64,000 bases of DNA from Cymodocea nodosa (Eukaryota; Streptophyta; Magnoliopsida; Alismatales; Cymodoceaceae), in NCBI GenBank assembly GCA_036874045.1, contig CM072339.1, positions 7,757,501 to 7,821,500 on the forward strand, written 5' to 3'. Below, piece after piece: positions 1 through 11,371 of the stretch. Each line of letters begins with the position of its first letter. The stretch's first letter is position 1. Below the pieces are notes generated by a model. That model ran no database searches, was not told the origin of the DNA, and saw nothing but the letters and a program-made list of their open reading frames with translations. The position numbers and the translations under genes were made by a program.

Positions 1-1839
1 GCTACCATGTGTGCTTTACCATTTAAATGCTTCAATCTGTTTAATAATGGCACACCAGGATTGATAGCTAAACAATCCTTAATTTGCTGCTCAGTCCATT
101 CAACTGCAGTTGTATCCTCCAAAATTTTTGTTCCTTCATTCTTTAAACCAAATATGTTGTGGAGAAGCTCTGGTGTTATCTGTACATCAGCTTCCTCCAC
201 GTTTGAAATTAATTCTCCTTCTCCTTCTCTTAAATTTGCATAGAAACAGGGCACTAAATTCTTATATACTACATGCCCTCTATCTTAAGTTATAAATTGC
301 AGTAGACCTTGGAATTCAAATAGATCTTTGATTTCTTGCATTCCATCCCAATTTACTGGTCTATTGTAAATAATATCGTAACCCCTTATTTCTTGGTATT
401 TGATATAAGCTTCCTGACTACAAAAATGTACTTCATTCAAAATTGTTGTTTCAGTCGGGTCAGGAAGGTGACTTTGTTGCTCCAGAGGGGTTTGCTCTTG
501 CTCTTCCTCTAGCATAGGCTGCATTTGGACATTCTCTTCAGATTCCTGAATTTTTGCTTTTGCTTCTGTCTATGGTGGTGAGCCGGCAGAACTCTCCACT
601 CTGTCTTGAATTCTTTCCATAATTTGCTGAAGAGTTTCTTGCTCTTCAATGGAATCTGTGAAATTATTTTTGTCCAAATGGCTTCTTTCAACCTCTTCAT
701 TTTCTACTCTTTCTTCTTCCTCCTGACTACCAATCTATTCTGTTGCTGTTCTTTCTGATTCTGTAACAGATTGGGATGGAGTCACGGGCAATTCAGTTTC
801 TGCCCTAATTTCTGTTTCTTCTTGTACAGGCTACAAACTAATTTTAGCCTGATTTTTTTCTTTTCTTTGCTCCTCCTGCTCCTCAGATTCGGATAGCAGG
901 TTAATAAAAATTTGCTCCACAGGTCTTGTAAAAATTAGTACTTCAGATTTAATTTCTTTATAATCAGGCACTTTTTCTTTTTCTTTGTTTTTTTCTGATT
1001 AGTTGTGCCTATTCTTCCTCTTCATCTTTTGAAATTAAATCTACAAAAATAGGCTCTATAGGCTTTCGAACCACAGGTACTGGCTCTTCCTATTTAGTTC
1101 TTCCAATAATTGCTGGTCTCGAAGGACCAGCTTCAGCTTCTTTTGCAGCATCTCTAACAGTAGTTCTAGCAGTAGCTTGCTGATGTTGTTCCACTTTAAT
1201 TTTATATTGGGCTTTCAACTTTTCTATAGCCCTCTTTTTGTTCAGTGCATCAAACACCAGATGTGCTTTAGTCACTACCAAATATTCTGATTCTCCTTGG
1301 TTTTTTCCAACTTGAACCAGTTCTACAAATTCTCTTATTTCTTCTTCAGTCGAAGGCCCCATCATTTCTACTCGTGTCAATGGCTTAAATGGTGGAACTG
1401 AAGGTCTAGACTGCTGCTCCTCAAGAACAGGTCTTTCAGTAGTTGGTTCCTCCCGTTCTTCAGTTACCTCTTCATTTGCTCTCCTTTCTTGCTCCCAAAT
1501 CACCTGTTTAGCTTGTCTATAGATTCGTCTTTTGAACCAGAATTAGGACTTACGCTGGATTAATTCTAGGGCAACTTCATTACTTGGCCTTATTTGTCTT
1601 TCCTTACTTACAGCTATTTCTATTGCTATTCTGATTCGTGTTTCCATTATTTGAGGTATTCGTATATCCATATCAACTAAATCTCTTCTCAACTTGAAAA
1701 GTTCTGATTCTACCTTCTATAGCTCTTTCTCTCTTGTCGTATTTCTGATCTTCTGCTGCGTGTGCCACTCTTCTGATTCCTTTAGAAATTCTGATGTATC
1801 AACAACATCTTCCCAGAATTCAAGCGTCATCTTCATCAT
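1..1839 (-). pseudogene. ORF2 copy 1, accessory retroelement ORF, broken and cut by window edge
   Basis: Begins at the clustered ATGs around 1839-1828, whose following residues (TLEFWEDVVDT) recur at the start of the other Athila-linked copies, and runs off the left edge. Order seen: a charged N-terminal helical part, a Glu/Gln/Pro-rich linker, a conserved helix containing AQYKIKVEQHQ (about 1200-1230), a long acidic region, then the globular domain with RPVNWDGMQEIKDLFEFQGLL (about 310-360) and FYANL. The FYANL-type block resembles the 'putative plant transposon protein' family; that match is from memory of the family pattern. Stops interrupt it at about 1714, 1088, 1004, 286 and elsewhere, so it is dead here. 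It lies directly downstream of Athila pol on the same strand, where Athila elements often carry an env-like gene, but I see no signal peptide or membrane span. Function unknown. Confidence 0.7.
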
Positions 1840-2327
1840 CGTGGAGTTACATAACATCACGTAATTGCTTTGATTTCTACTATTCTTGATTCTAAATGAT
1901 TTGTCGGATAATGCCCCCAAAACCCTAGGTTTTAGTTTAAATAAGCACTAAGTTTAGGCGGGTAATTGGGTTATTTCCCGAACCAACTATTACTATTTTA
2001 TCTGCGGTCTTAGCTACAGTACTCCGTTGTGTTACAAGTAACTCAATGGAATAAGCTCGTTGACTAACTCAAGACTTAATGGAGTAAGCTCGTTGAGTTA
2101 AGTGTAACTATGCTATGCTTCGGTAAAACCAATATTTTTTTAATGTTCCGGTCATATCGATGCTACGCTTCGGTTAGACCTAAATATTTTTTAATTTTTC
2201 GGCCATATCGATGGATCCATTTGGTTGAACCACAACTATTTTTATGTTTTATATATATTTTTAATGTTTTTTTATTATTTTTATTTTATATATATATATA
2301 TATATAAACATAAAAACTGATTTCTTA
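1840..2327 (-). promoter_or_regulatory. pol-ORF2 spacer with ORF2 promoter
   Basis: Non-coding spacer between pol and ORF2. Read on the minus strand, a TATA-like CTTATTTAAAC (complement at 1935-1945) sits about 100 nt before the ORF2 ATG, followed by a telobox-like AAACCCTAG on the plus strand (1920-1928). Upstream lie several gttgagtta/taactcaac-type words (2030-2110) and repeated units built on 'accgaagca...cgatatgaccggaaca' (2110-2220), then a TA microsatellite (2285-2306). The same order occurs before ORF2 copies 3, 4 and 5, so I infer a dedicated promoter. Confidence 0.55.
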
Positions 2328-3779
2328 CTAAGTAAAACTTGAGTAGTCCTCTACTTTGATTTCTTCTATAATTTCAAAGGAGCTTTTTGGTGTTTTCAGA
2401 ATAGATTCAAGTCTTTGTCCATTTACTTTAAATATATTTTAATTTTTAGGATTTTCAATTTCAATAGCTCCATAAGGATAAACATTTCGAACTATGTAAG
2501 GTCCTACCCATCTAGATCTTAATTTTCCTGGATGGTTATAGAGTCTAGCCATATAAAGATATACTTCTTGTCCTATTTCAAAGTTTTTAGGAATAATTTT
2601 TCTATCATGCTAGAATTTAATTTTCTCTTTTTCTCTTACAGTCTTTGAATAAGCTTCATTTCTAAATTCTTCTAATTCAATTAGTTACATTTTCCTATTT
2701 TCAGCAGCTTGATTTAAATTAGTGTTCAGAGTTTTTAATGCCCAATAAGTTTTATGTTCTATTTCAACAAGTAAATGACAACTTTTTCCATATACTAGCC
2801 TAAAAGGTGACATACCTAAGCTCATTTTATAAGCAGTTCTATAAGCCCAAAGTGCATCAATCAATCTATTAGCCCAATCTATTCTAGTAGGATTTACTAC
2901 TTTTTCCAAGATTAATTTAATTTGTTTGTTTGCACTTTCTACTTGTCCACTTGTTTGCGGATGATATGATGTTGCAATTTTGTGGTTTACTCCATATTTC
3001 TTCATTAAGGCTTCAAAACTTCTATTACAGAAATGAGTTCCTCTATCACTGATAATAGCTTTAGGTATTCCAAATCTTGCAAATATATTTGTTCTTATAA
3101 ATTGTATTACCACTTTGTTATCGTTAGTTTTTGTAGGAATAGCTTCTATCCATTTAGATACATAATCCACTCCCAACAATATGTAATTAAATTGATTAGA
3201 TATAGGAAATGGACCCATAAAATCTATTCCCCACACATCAAAGATTTCAACCTCAACAATAGGATTAAGAGGCATCATATTCCTCTTTGATATTCTTCCT
3301 ATTTGTTGACATCTTAAACAACTTAAGCAATATTTATGAGCATCTTTGAATAGTGTTGGCCAATAAAACCCACATTGCAGAATTTTTGTAGCAGTTTTCC
3401 CTGAACCAAAATGTCCTCCACAAGCTTGGTCATGACAGAAAGACAATATGCTCGAATATTCAATTTCTGGAACACACCTCCTTAAAACCAGATCAAGACA
3501 TTTCTTAAATAAGTAAGGGTCTTCCCAATAGTAATATTTTACTCTTGAGAAAAACAATTTCTTATCCTGTCTATTCCAATCCTTAGGTGTTAAACTAGTA
3601 ACTAAGTAATTAACTATGTCTGCATACCAAGGCATTGTGTTGGTGGTCATTAATTGTTCATCAAGAAAATTATCCTTAATTTCAATATTTGATTTTTCTA
3701 TTTGTAATCTTGATAAATGATCTGCTACTACTTTCTCACAACTTTTTTTATCTTTAATTTCTAGATCAAATTCTTGCAA
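2328..3779 (-). pseudogene. pol: Athila-type integrase and pol C-terminus, copy A
   Basis: Integrase portion of a Ty3/gypsy polyprotein. An open stretch covers 3779-2685; after a stop the homology continues with further stops to a pol terminator at 2328. Visible parts are the end of RNase H/linker ([11 protein letters not shown]), the zinc-binding H...H...CLRC block (about 3440-3300), and the catalytic core with D in [11 protein letters not shown] in IISDRGTHF and E in QTSGQVES. The residues between these and the [14 protein letters not shown] stretch are typical of the Athila lineage. In an intact element this enzyme joins cDNA to the host chromosome in the nucleus. It is inactive here because of the stops after 2685 and loss of the upstream RNase H. 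Confidence 0.9.
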
Positions 3780-3796
3780 TAATAATATCCATCAGA

Positions 3797-5710
3797 TCAA
3801 TCTAAAAAATGCTCAACTTGAATTATAGGAGTTGAAATTAAGCTAGTCTTAAGTCTAAAAAATGCTTCCTTGCAATTTTTATCAAAGTTAAATGGAACAT
3901 CTTTTAATAGATTAGTTAAAGGTCTAGCTATCTTGCTAAAGTCTTTAACAAATCTTCTATAAAAACCAGCATGTCCTACAAATGATCTAATATCTTTTAC
4001 TGATTTAGGTTCTAGTAGATTAGAAATTACTTCTATTTTAGCTTTATCTACTTTTAACCCTTTTTTAGAAACAACATGCCCTAAGACTATTCCTTGTTTA
4101 ACCATGAAGTGACATTTTTCCCAATTTAAAACCAAATTTTTTTCTGCACAGTGTTTTAATATTTGGTCTAAATTGCTTAAACACACTTCATATGAGTTGC
4201 CATATACAGTAAAATCATCCATAAATATTTCTAAAAGTTCATCAGTCATTCCAGTAAATATGCCCTGCACACACCTTTGAAAGGTAGCTGGTGCATTGCA
4301 TAATCCGAATGGCATTCTTTTAAAAGCATAAGTTCCATTAGGACAGGTGAAAGTTGTTTTCTCTTGATCCTCTAATGCTACTGGAATTTGATTATACCCT
4401 GAATACCCGTCTAGGAAACAAAAATATTCTTGCCCTGCTAATCTTTCCAGCATTTGATCTATAAAAGGTAAGGGAAAATGATCTTTCCTAGTCACACCAT
4501 TCAGCTTTCTATAGTCTATACATACTCTCCAACCTAATTGAATTCTAGTAGGTATCAAGTTTTGACTTTCATTCCTAATAACTGTTAATCTTGATTTCTT
4601 GGGAACTACATGGATTGGACTAACCCACGAGCTATCAGAAATCAGATATATTATATCATTATCTAACCATTTAATTATTTCCTTCCTAACTACTTCCTTA
4701 AGGTTTGGATTTAATCTCCTCTCAGGAATTCTAACAGGTTTAGCATTCTCTTCTAAATATATGTGGTGACAGCATAAAGTTGAACTTAACCCTTTTATAT
4801 CAGTCATAGTCCATCCTATTGCTTCTTTATAACTTTTTATTACCTCTTTTAATTTAGCTATTTGATCCTCTTTCAAATCTGAAGCAATAATGATTAGACA
4901 GGTCCGTTTATCTTCCAGAAATATAAAGGTTAATTCAGGAGGTAAAGGTTTTAATTCTAAATGCTGCCCATCAGAAGCTAGAGCTCCTAATTGAACATCA
5001 TCATTTTTTAAATTAATTTCTTCCTGATCTCCTTCTATATTTATGCTTTCACTTTCTTCTAAAGTTTCAAAATTGATTTGCCTATTTAATTCTTCTTGAA
5101 TCACATCATCTAACATATCTCGTTCATCCTCTAAAAAGTCTATGGTATGTAAGGACATTTCTAACTCCTCAAACCTTTCTGGTTTAAAAATATTTAATTG
5201 AGTATCCTCATTACCATATGCTAATTTCATTACTCCAGTTTTACAATTTATAACAGCCCTTGATGTTGCTAAAAATGGCCTTCCCAAAATTAAAGATGTA
5301 TCACTATTTTTATGGTTAATTTGTTGGGAATCCAAAATTACAATACCAATAGGATATATAAAATTCTTGATTTTAATTGAGACATCCTTTATTTTTCCTC
5401 TAGGGTATCTTATACTTCTATCAGCCAATTGAATAACCGTACTAATAGGAGTTAAGCCTTCTAATCCTAAGGATGCAAATATATCACTTGGCATAACATT
5501 TATACCTGCACCTAAGTCTATTAAGGTTCTTTCTAGAATGGTATTTCCTATGGTGCATGATATAATAGGGATTCCAGGATCAGATAACTTTTTAGGAATT
5601 TGTGGCAGAAATAGGTAACTACTTTGCTCAGCTAAAAAGACCTTTCTAAGAACTTTTCGCTCTCTTTTCTTAGTACACCAATCCTTCAGAAATTTAGCAC
5701 AAGGTGGCAT
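3797..5710 (-). pseudogene. pol: Athila-type protease and reverse transcriptase, copy A
   Basis: A 637-codon open stretch, the longest uninterrupted Athila protease-RT piece in the window. It starts in the gag-pol linker (PPCAKFLKDWCTKK), then the aspartic protease with DLGAGINVMPSDIF and the LILGRPFLATSRA flap region. RT follows with FCFLDGYSGYNQI, the catalytic FMDDFTVYG (YxDD-type, both Asp kept), and the thumb motif SFVGHAGFYRRF. It ends at the RNase H deletion. The LADRSIRYPRGKIKD and MPFGLCNAPATFQRC stretches are typical of Athila. The intact product would copy element RNA to DNA inside particles; without RNase H and with a broken integrase this copy cannot move by itself. Confidence 0.92.
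3801..3816. other. RNase H deletion junction with 12-nt filler
   Basis: Compared with copy D (37331-37610), 280 bp covering most of RNase H is missing and replaced by 12 nt at 3805-3816. The filler plus its flank (3801-3813, tctaaaaaatgct) exactly repeats 3854-3866, only 41 bp away. This is what templated-insertion end joining leaves. The net loss of 268 bp shifts the frame and ends the upstream ORF at 3797. Confidence 0.85.
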
Positions 5711-5713
5711 ATT

Positions 5714-6703
5714 CTACAATAGATCTAACAAAGGAATGTTAACTTGTACTTTTTCAAAAATTTCTCTTATTTTTTCTTGTTTTTCAGGAATTGTTTGTTG
5801 TAATCTTTCAAGATAGGGTGCTAAAGATTTTGATTTCAAAGACTCTTTTTCTTTCAGTTGATTTGTTTGATCATTTTTAGCTTCAATTGCAGATTCAGAT
5901 TGTTCTTTAGTGATTTCTAGATTTTCAGCTATTACATTTTCATTATCATTTTGATTTTTACTCTTGTCCACCTTCATATCATTTTCATTTTGAGTTCTTG
6001 GTGGTATATCAGTTCCAGATCTTAATGTTACACATACATCCAAATTTTCATTACTTTCATGATGTTTTTGTATATCATTTTCGTGATTATGATCTTCAAT
6101 TGTTTTTAGTTTTAAAGCGCATTCTATAAATTCTCTTACATTTGTGTTTTCTGTTTGTTGTATATTTTGCAAGTTATGTAGGTTTATAACATTATAATTT
6201 TCATTGTCCTATTGTAAAACTTGTATTTTCAATGCATTTTTGTCTAATGCTTTTAATTTTGTTTCTAGATCATCTAATTTCATTGCATTCAATTTTTGAT
6301 CAATTTTCTTTATGGCTTTTTCAGTTTCATAAATTATATCTTGTTTAGGTTCTGAATATGCCTCCTTATAGTTTAATTGGTTGACTTCTTGTTGTTGACA
6401 CACAAAGTATTCCAGTTTGTCCAGATTTTGCTCTATACTATGCTCAAGTCTGTCATAGCTATCCCAAACTTCACTGTCTCTCATCATATTACACATTCTA
6501 TACTGACCATCAGTTGGGTAAACTATAGGATTCTCATACTCGGCTCTATTATATTGATGATAATTCATTTGTTGTTCATGGGATCTATCAACCTGTAAAT
6601 GTCTCAATTTTAAACAATCAGAAATGTCATGTCCTTCAGAATTACAGAATTCACATATGCTAATTAAATGTTTCAGAAATCTTTGAGCATAAGCATATGC
6701 CAT
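5714..6703 (-). pseudogene. gag: Nucleocapsid-only gag, copy A
   Basis: Two reading stretches (6703-6209 and 6172-5714) separated by a stop. The ATG at 6703 lies only about 86 nt after the PBS. The protein begins MAYAYAQRF and within about 30 residues shows a zinc knuckle of the CX2CX4HX4C type (CEFCNSEGHDISDC). A long charged, helical region follows and continues toward protease. The capsid domain expected before a zinc knuckle in Athila gag is absent: there is no room for it between PBS and ATG. Copy N (30193-31167) has the same start and layout, so this is not a one-off deletion in copy A. Confidence 0.75.
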
Positions 6704-6788
6704 ATTCTCAATTACAGAAGAAAATACACAACTCTAACTATTAAAATGAAACACCTCTAACAGTTGCTTATATCTATTCAATTCAATT

Positions 6789-6805
6789 CCCCAGCAACGG
6801 CGCCA
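6789..6805 (-). other. Primer-binding site, tRNA-Asp type, copy A
   Basis: On the minus strand it reads TGGCGCCGTTGCTGGGG, close to the 3' end of plant tRNA-Asp, the usual primer of Athila elements (recalled). It lies 7 nt from the LTR end, with the same 7-nt spacing (taaaact on plus) in copy N. The short leader to the gag ATG has one ttcaattcaa unit. Confidence 0.9.
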
Positions 6806-6812
6806 TAAAACT

Positions 6813-9389
6813 TGGTCGTGTTTTCCCAGTACTACACTAGAAAAACATGGATTTGTTACTTCTATTTTTACTTAGTTAATTTATCTTTATGCCTATTCTT
6901 TCTTTTAGAAGTAAACAAACAACCTTTAATACAATTTAGATATTAATTCCAATTTGTACTTTAACTGCAAGTGCACAGTGTCTATTGTATCAGTGTGCAA
7001 GTACAGGTCGATCTCACAGGGAATTGCTAACGAATTTAAGAAATGTTTGATTGTGAACAATTCAAATTTATATTCAATAAGCACTCCATTGAGTTACAGT
7101 TAACTAAACGGACTAAGTTTGTTGAGTTATGGATAACTCAACGGACTATCCTCGTAGACTTAAGTTAACTCCACAAGCCTATCTCTTCTTTATAATATTG
7201 CTAATTACAGAGGAATTCGGCCAACCATTGGGCGATTCCACAGATTGTAAATAGCATCAATTAAGCTTTTTAATGCTAGTTAACATTGGATTTATCATTA
7301 TACAATACTAACATTCAGATGATTCAAATAGTAACCATTAAAATCTTTAAGTTGTTTTGTACGAACCAATTTCAGTAAATTGTAAAATTAAAACTAACAT
7401 AAAACAATCATAAAATTGATACAGATAACATTAATCACGATACAACACCAACAATACAACACTCAAATACAACATACAAACAAAGATAAATTGTTTTTGG
7501 TATTTTTGTTTTGATGTGATGTGCGAAAGGTGAAATGTAAAGTAATTTCACTTGATAGTAAATACTTCTGACACTACTTGCAACGCGATTACACCACTGA
7601 AAATTGAACCACTTAAAATTCTGTCTTGTCTCCCTATAGAATCACGAGTCCAGAATTGCAAGATGATCTCCTCTTCAGCATACAGGCATCAACCCGAAGC
7701 CAAGGCTAAAAGCTTTACGATCTCTTGAAATATGAGTCGACGCTTGGTGAAAATGTCTTCCCTTCCCGCGATGCAATCACTCCTCACAGTGGTTGTCAGG
7801 CACTGTGTTTGGCTCGGAATCGACCCGACATCAGGCAAGTATCCTCATAGACCTCCGATGATTGGTGATTATGGTGGTGATACGATGGTTGGTGTGATAC
7901 TTCGGAGAATCGCCGATACTGTCTGCAGAAAGCTCAGCGCTCCTCCTCTGTATACACTGGCCGTCCATCGATCACACCCTTTCTTTTTTTTCTTCTTTTC
8001 TTTTATATTTCTTTAGTGGTAACTACTTCTGCTTGAATGGTCGGTTGGATTTCCTTCCTTCAGATCAACGGCGATGATTTCTTTCTCCCTACGTGATTGA
8101 ATTCCTATGTGATACGTGCAAACGTGGTTTTTCCTTCCAACTGTCTGTTCCTACATCCGCTACAGTGGCATATTAGAAAATATATAGTCCGTGGAGTTAC
8201 AGATAACTCAACGGACTTCCTTCATTGATTTAACTATAAAGCACGTGCAAAAATAACAACTTAAGTTTATAATGCTAACCTAACGCGTTGCCTTAGTGTA
8301 TTTTCATGTAATCTCAACGCGTGTAGTTATACTAACTTAATGAGTTATAACGTAAGTAAATCTATCAGCTCTCAACACGTGTCAGCAGTAGTTTAAACAT
8401 AAAATAACATTCTGGAGAGTTACAGGTATAACTATCCAATACTCAGATGCATTTTCGGATACTTAAGAATTTCACAGCTTGCAATTTACCGACAGTTCAT
8501 AAATGTATTAAATTAACATTAATTCCCCAAAATTAAGCAGATTCTTCAATTAAAGCATATAACAGTGCAATTATAACATAATGGCTTAATTCTCATATGA
8601 TAAGCTAAATATTATGCAATTAACCATCATTTAGCCGTTAATAATATGTACTTTTTCATTCTAAACAGTACTTTAGGAAATAATAAACTATTCTTTCAAA
8701 ACAAAATTGTTCGGCAATTTAAACATAACTATCCGATACATGTTCGGTCTATTAAACATAACTGTGCGAAATATGTTTGGTATGTTAAACAAAACTGTCC
8801 GAAATATCAGAAAATTTGGATACTTAAGAATTTCACAGCCTGCAACTTACCGACAGTTTAGAAATGTACTAAATTAACATTAATTCCCCAAAATTAAGCA
8901 GATTCTTTAATTAAAGCATATAACAGTGCAATTATAACATAATGGCTTAATTCTCATATGATAAGCTAAATATTATGCAATTAACCATCATTTAACCGTT
9001 AATAATATGCACTTTTTCATTCTAAACAGTACTTTAGGAAATAATAAACTATTATTTCAAAACAAAATTGTTCGACAATTTAAACATAACTATCTGATAC
9101 ATGTTCGGTCTATTAAACATAACTGTCTGAAATATGTTTGGTATGTTAAACAAAACTGTCCGAAATATCAGAAAATTTGGATACTTAAGAATTTCACAGC
9201 CTGCAACTTACCGACAGTTTAGAAATGTACTAAATTAACATTAATTCCCCAAAATTAAGCAGATTCTTTAATTGAAGCATATAACAGTGCAATTATAACA
9301 TAATGGCTTAATTCTCATATGATAAGCTAAATATTATGCAATTAACCATCATTTAACTGTTAATAATATGCACTTTTTTATTCTAAACA
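6813..9389 (-). repeat. Athila-type LTR 1, shared by two tandem elements
   Basis: On the minus strand it starts TGTTTAGAATG at 9389 and ends at 6813. The PBS of copy A abuts the low end, and a polypurine tract abuts the high end at 9390. It is therefore the 5' LTR of copy A and the 3' LTR of the element on its right. A TATA box (minus GAAATATAAAAG, about 8003-8016) precedes a GC-richer leader (about 7620-7980) that is conserved in LTR 2, LTR 3 and the right-edge LTR. That leader holds a hairpin, CACAGTG/CACTGTG, at 7785-7807. Inverted gttgagtta/taactcaac words lie at 7121-7142. Length is 2577 bp against 1999 for LTR 3, because of a terminal tandem repeat. Open frames inside it are fortuitous. 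Confidence 0.88.
8457..9389. repeat. 361-bp tandem repeat at LTR terminus
   Basis: Units start at 8457, 8818 and 9179, exactly 361 bp apart; the third is cut at the LTR end. Each ends in the LTR terminal word ttctaaaca (8667, 9028, 9389), so the LTR start is present three times in a row. Each also carries U3 words such as ttcgg...aaacataactatc. LTR 3 has a single unit. Confidence 0.9.
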
Positions 9390-9397
9390 CTTCCCCC
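9390..9397 (-). other. Polypurine tract beside LTR 1
   Basis: Minus strand GGGGGAAG directly before TGTTTAGAATG, within the context ttaggtatgggggaag. The identical arrangement stands at 62896-62906 on the plus strand. This is the expected plus-strand priming site for the element whose 3' LTR is LTR 1. Confidence 0.88.
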
Positions 9398-9855
9398 ATA
9401 CCTAAATTTTGCTTGTCCCTTAGCAAACTAAAATCTAATTAATTGGTCTTTCTAAAAGTGTTAGAATTAATTATTCTTCTTTTTTTTTCTTCTGTTCAGC
9501 ATAAGAACTAGTATTATCATATAGATATTCTGTATGTTTCAGTAATCAACCTGCAAATATACTTAGAATATATGCAAATTACATACAAAGTATATCATCA
9601 TCACATAGGTGTTAATTATATTATTATTTGTTCTTCTTTTCATCATCTACCATCCTGAATTTTCCAATAAGATTTCTAGAAGAAATTTCAACAACATATG
9701 TATCAAAGTACAATCCAATTCAATCTGATTAAGACAAGTAGAATAAAGAATTGTATCTCCATTAAACAACTTCAAAAGTCAATTCCATAACAGAAAATAT
9801 ACTCGATTCATAAGATATCTGTATTTCACAAAACACTTGTATCTTTTCAGAATAG

Positions 9856-9888
<33 letters not shown>

Positions 9889-11371
9889 TTCTTTAAAAGT
9901 TAATTTGACAAGCTTGAATCATACAAGAGCTTTCTAATATACCCATGTAACGAGCTTTCAGTCAACAATCCCAAATCTAATCAGGATCTTAGGTTGCAAG
10001 ATTTCAAGTGTCCTTTTTCAGGTCAACAATCCTTACATACCTATCTGCTCAAGTACAAAAGGCTCGTGATCAAACAAGTCAATAAACTCTCAAATTTTTC
10101 TTTTTTTTCTTTTTTTCTTTTTTTAATCAAAATACAAACACAAAACAAAACATTAATTACATACTGTATATGTATGTATTTCATTAATACAGATGCAGTA
10201 AAACACCAATCTCATATAGTCCTACTTCTATCATTTACTGTAAATATAAATCCATAACAATAAGCTCATACTTTTTCTGTAGTTTAATAAGATCTACACA
10301 TAAATCATTCTACAAGTTCAATCAGTCAAATTAAATGTATCTTTAATCATATGTGTTTCATTTAATCTAGAATTCATATTTCAGCTCCTTCAGGACTTTA
10401 GATAATTTACTGATTTTTCGTTAAGCATTCTGATTTCATTTTAAAATCGTGAAATTGTTAAACTCATGAAATTCGGAAACAACATAAGATACTATATCTA
10501 GATTTGCATAAATAGTAAATTCAATAGCATCTTATATAGCCTTCTAAATATAAAATTCAAGTAGTTACAGTTTATAAAAATTTTACAATCTCAATTATCA
10601 GATAGTTACAGCAAGTTCATAAAAATTTTCAATTTCCACAACTTTGCAGTACCATTTTAATTCCTTTAATTAACAAACTTACATGGTTGTTACTTTAATT
10701 ACCTCCCCCCCATACCTACATTTTGCATTATCCTCAATGTAAAAGATTTGACAATAAATACAGTAATTGTAGCAGGCATGAATACAGTTTCTTTGATTAA
10801 AAATTCAGGATAAGTAATCAGTTACATACCTTGTTTTGTTTGTATCTCCTTCTACATATTCCGATTTTTGATTCTGAAGAACTTTTCATTCATAGATAAA
10901 CGCAGAATATAAAACAAAATAACATTTAATAGATATTAATAAATTAGTGTCTTATGTGGAACCCAGGCTCCTATGCCTCTAGTGGCTCACAAGCAAGCTA
11001 GTTGGTTTCTTAGAACAGATATCAACAAACTGGATTGATATTTTGTTTTTTTTCTTTTTATAAAATAAAATGAAAACTAATTTTTTTTTTTTCTCTTTTT
11101 TTGTTTTCTTTTTTCTAAAAATAAATGTAGAATACACACAACATTAAACACACTAAATCACAACTTAAGAACATGATTGAAAAGTAGAAACAAATGGAAT
11201 AAACGTGTCAATCCAATCAAACTTTTTAGGCATAGTTCTTCTTGCTATTAATTCTGTTTTAATGCAGTTCTTATTTCTTCTTAATTTGTAAACTTGTAAT
11301 ATATTATAAATTCCAAATACAAGTTTATTACCATTAATGATATGAAATGCAGATAGGGATCCTTTTTGATT
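9398..11371 (-). other. Athila 3' noncoding region
   Basis: No gene seen. The segment 9390-9760 is closely repeated, inverted, at 62551-62906. The segment 9890-10560 has a diverged counterpart at 20270-20900. Both keep two copies of tttcaggtcaacaatcc/ctttcagtcaacaatcc about 60 bp apart (9954-9972 and 10016-10032; 20331-20400). A second polypurine-like tract (complement cctccccccc, 10703-10711) lies 1.3 kb inside the first, in the similar context catacctacattttgc. A TA microsatellite lies at 9857-9888 and T-rich runs at 10095-10130 and 11040-11120. Confidence 0.65.

Noticed and set aside
285-1839. ORF2 as an envelope protein
   Set aside because: Its position after pol suggests env, but no signal peptide, transmembrane span or fusion-like segment is visible in any of the seven copies.
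3033-3290. 85-residue plus-strand frame recurring at 27218, 36559, and inverted at 42529 and 47580
   Set aside because: Antisense shadow of the conserved integrase core.
7732-8016. Plus-strand open frame repeated at 15754-16059 and 32251-32538
   Set aside because: It lies antisense inside the conserved LTR leader; the frames differ between copies in length and ending and show no domain. Conservation is explained by the LTR.
8646-9222. Two near-identical 71-residue open frames
   Set aside because: They are by-products of the 361-bp tandem repeat in LTR 1, not genes.
8457-9389. Satellite DNA or CRISPR-like array
   Set aside because: Only three long units confined to an LTR end; no short repeat-spacer pattern anywhere in the window.
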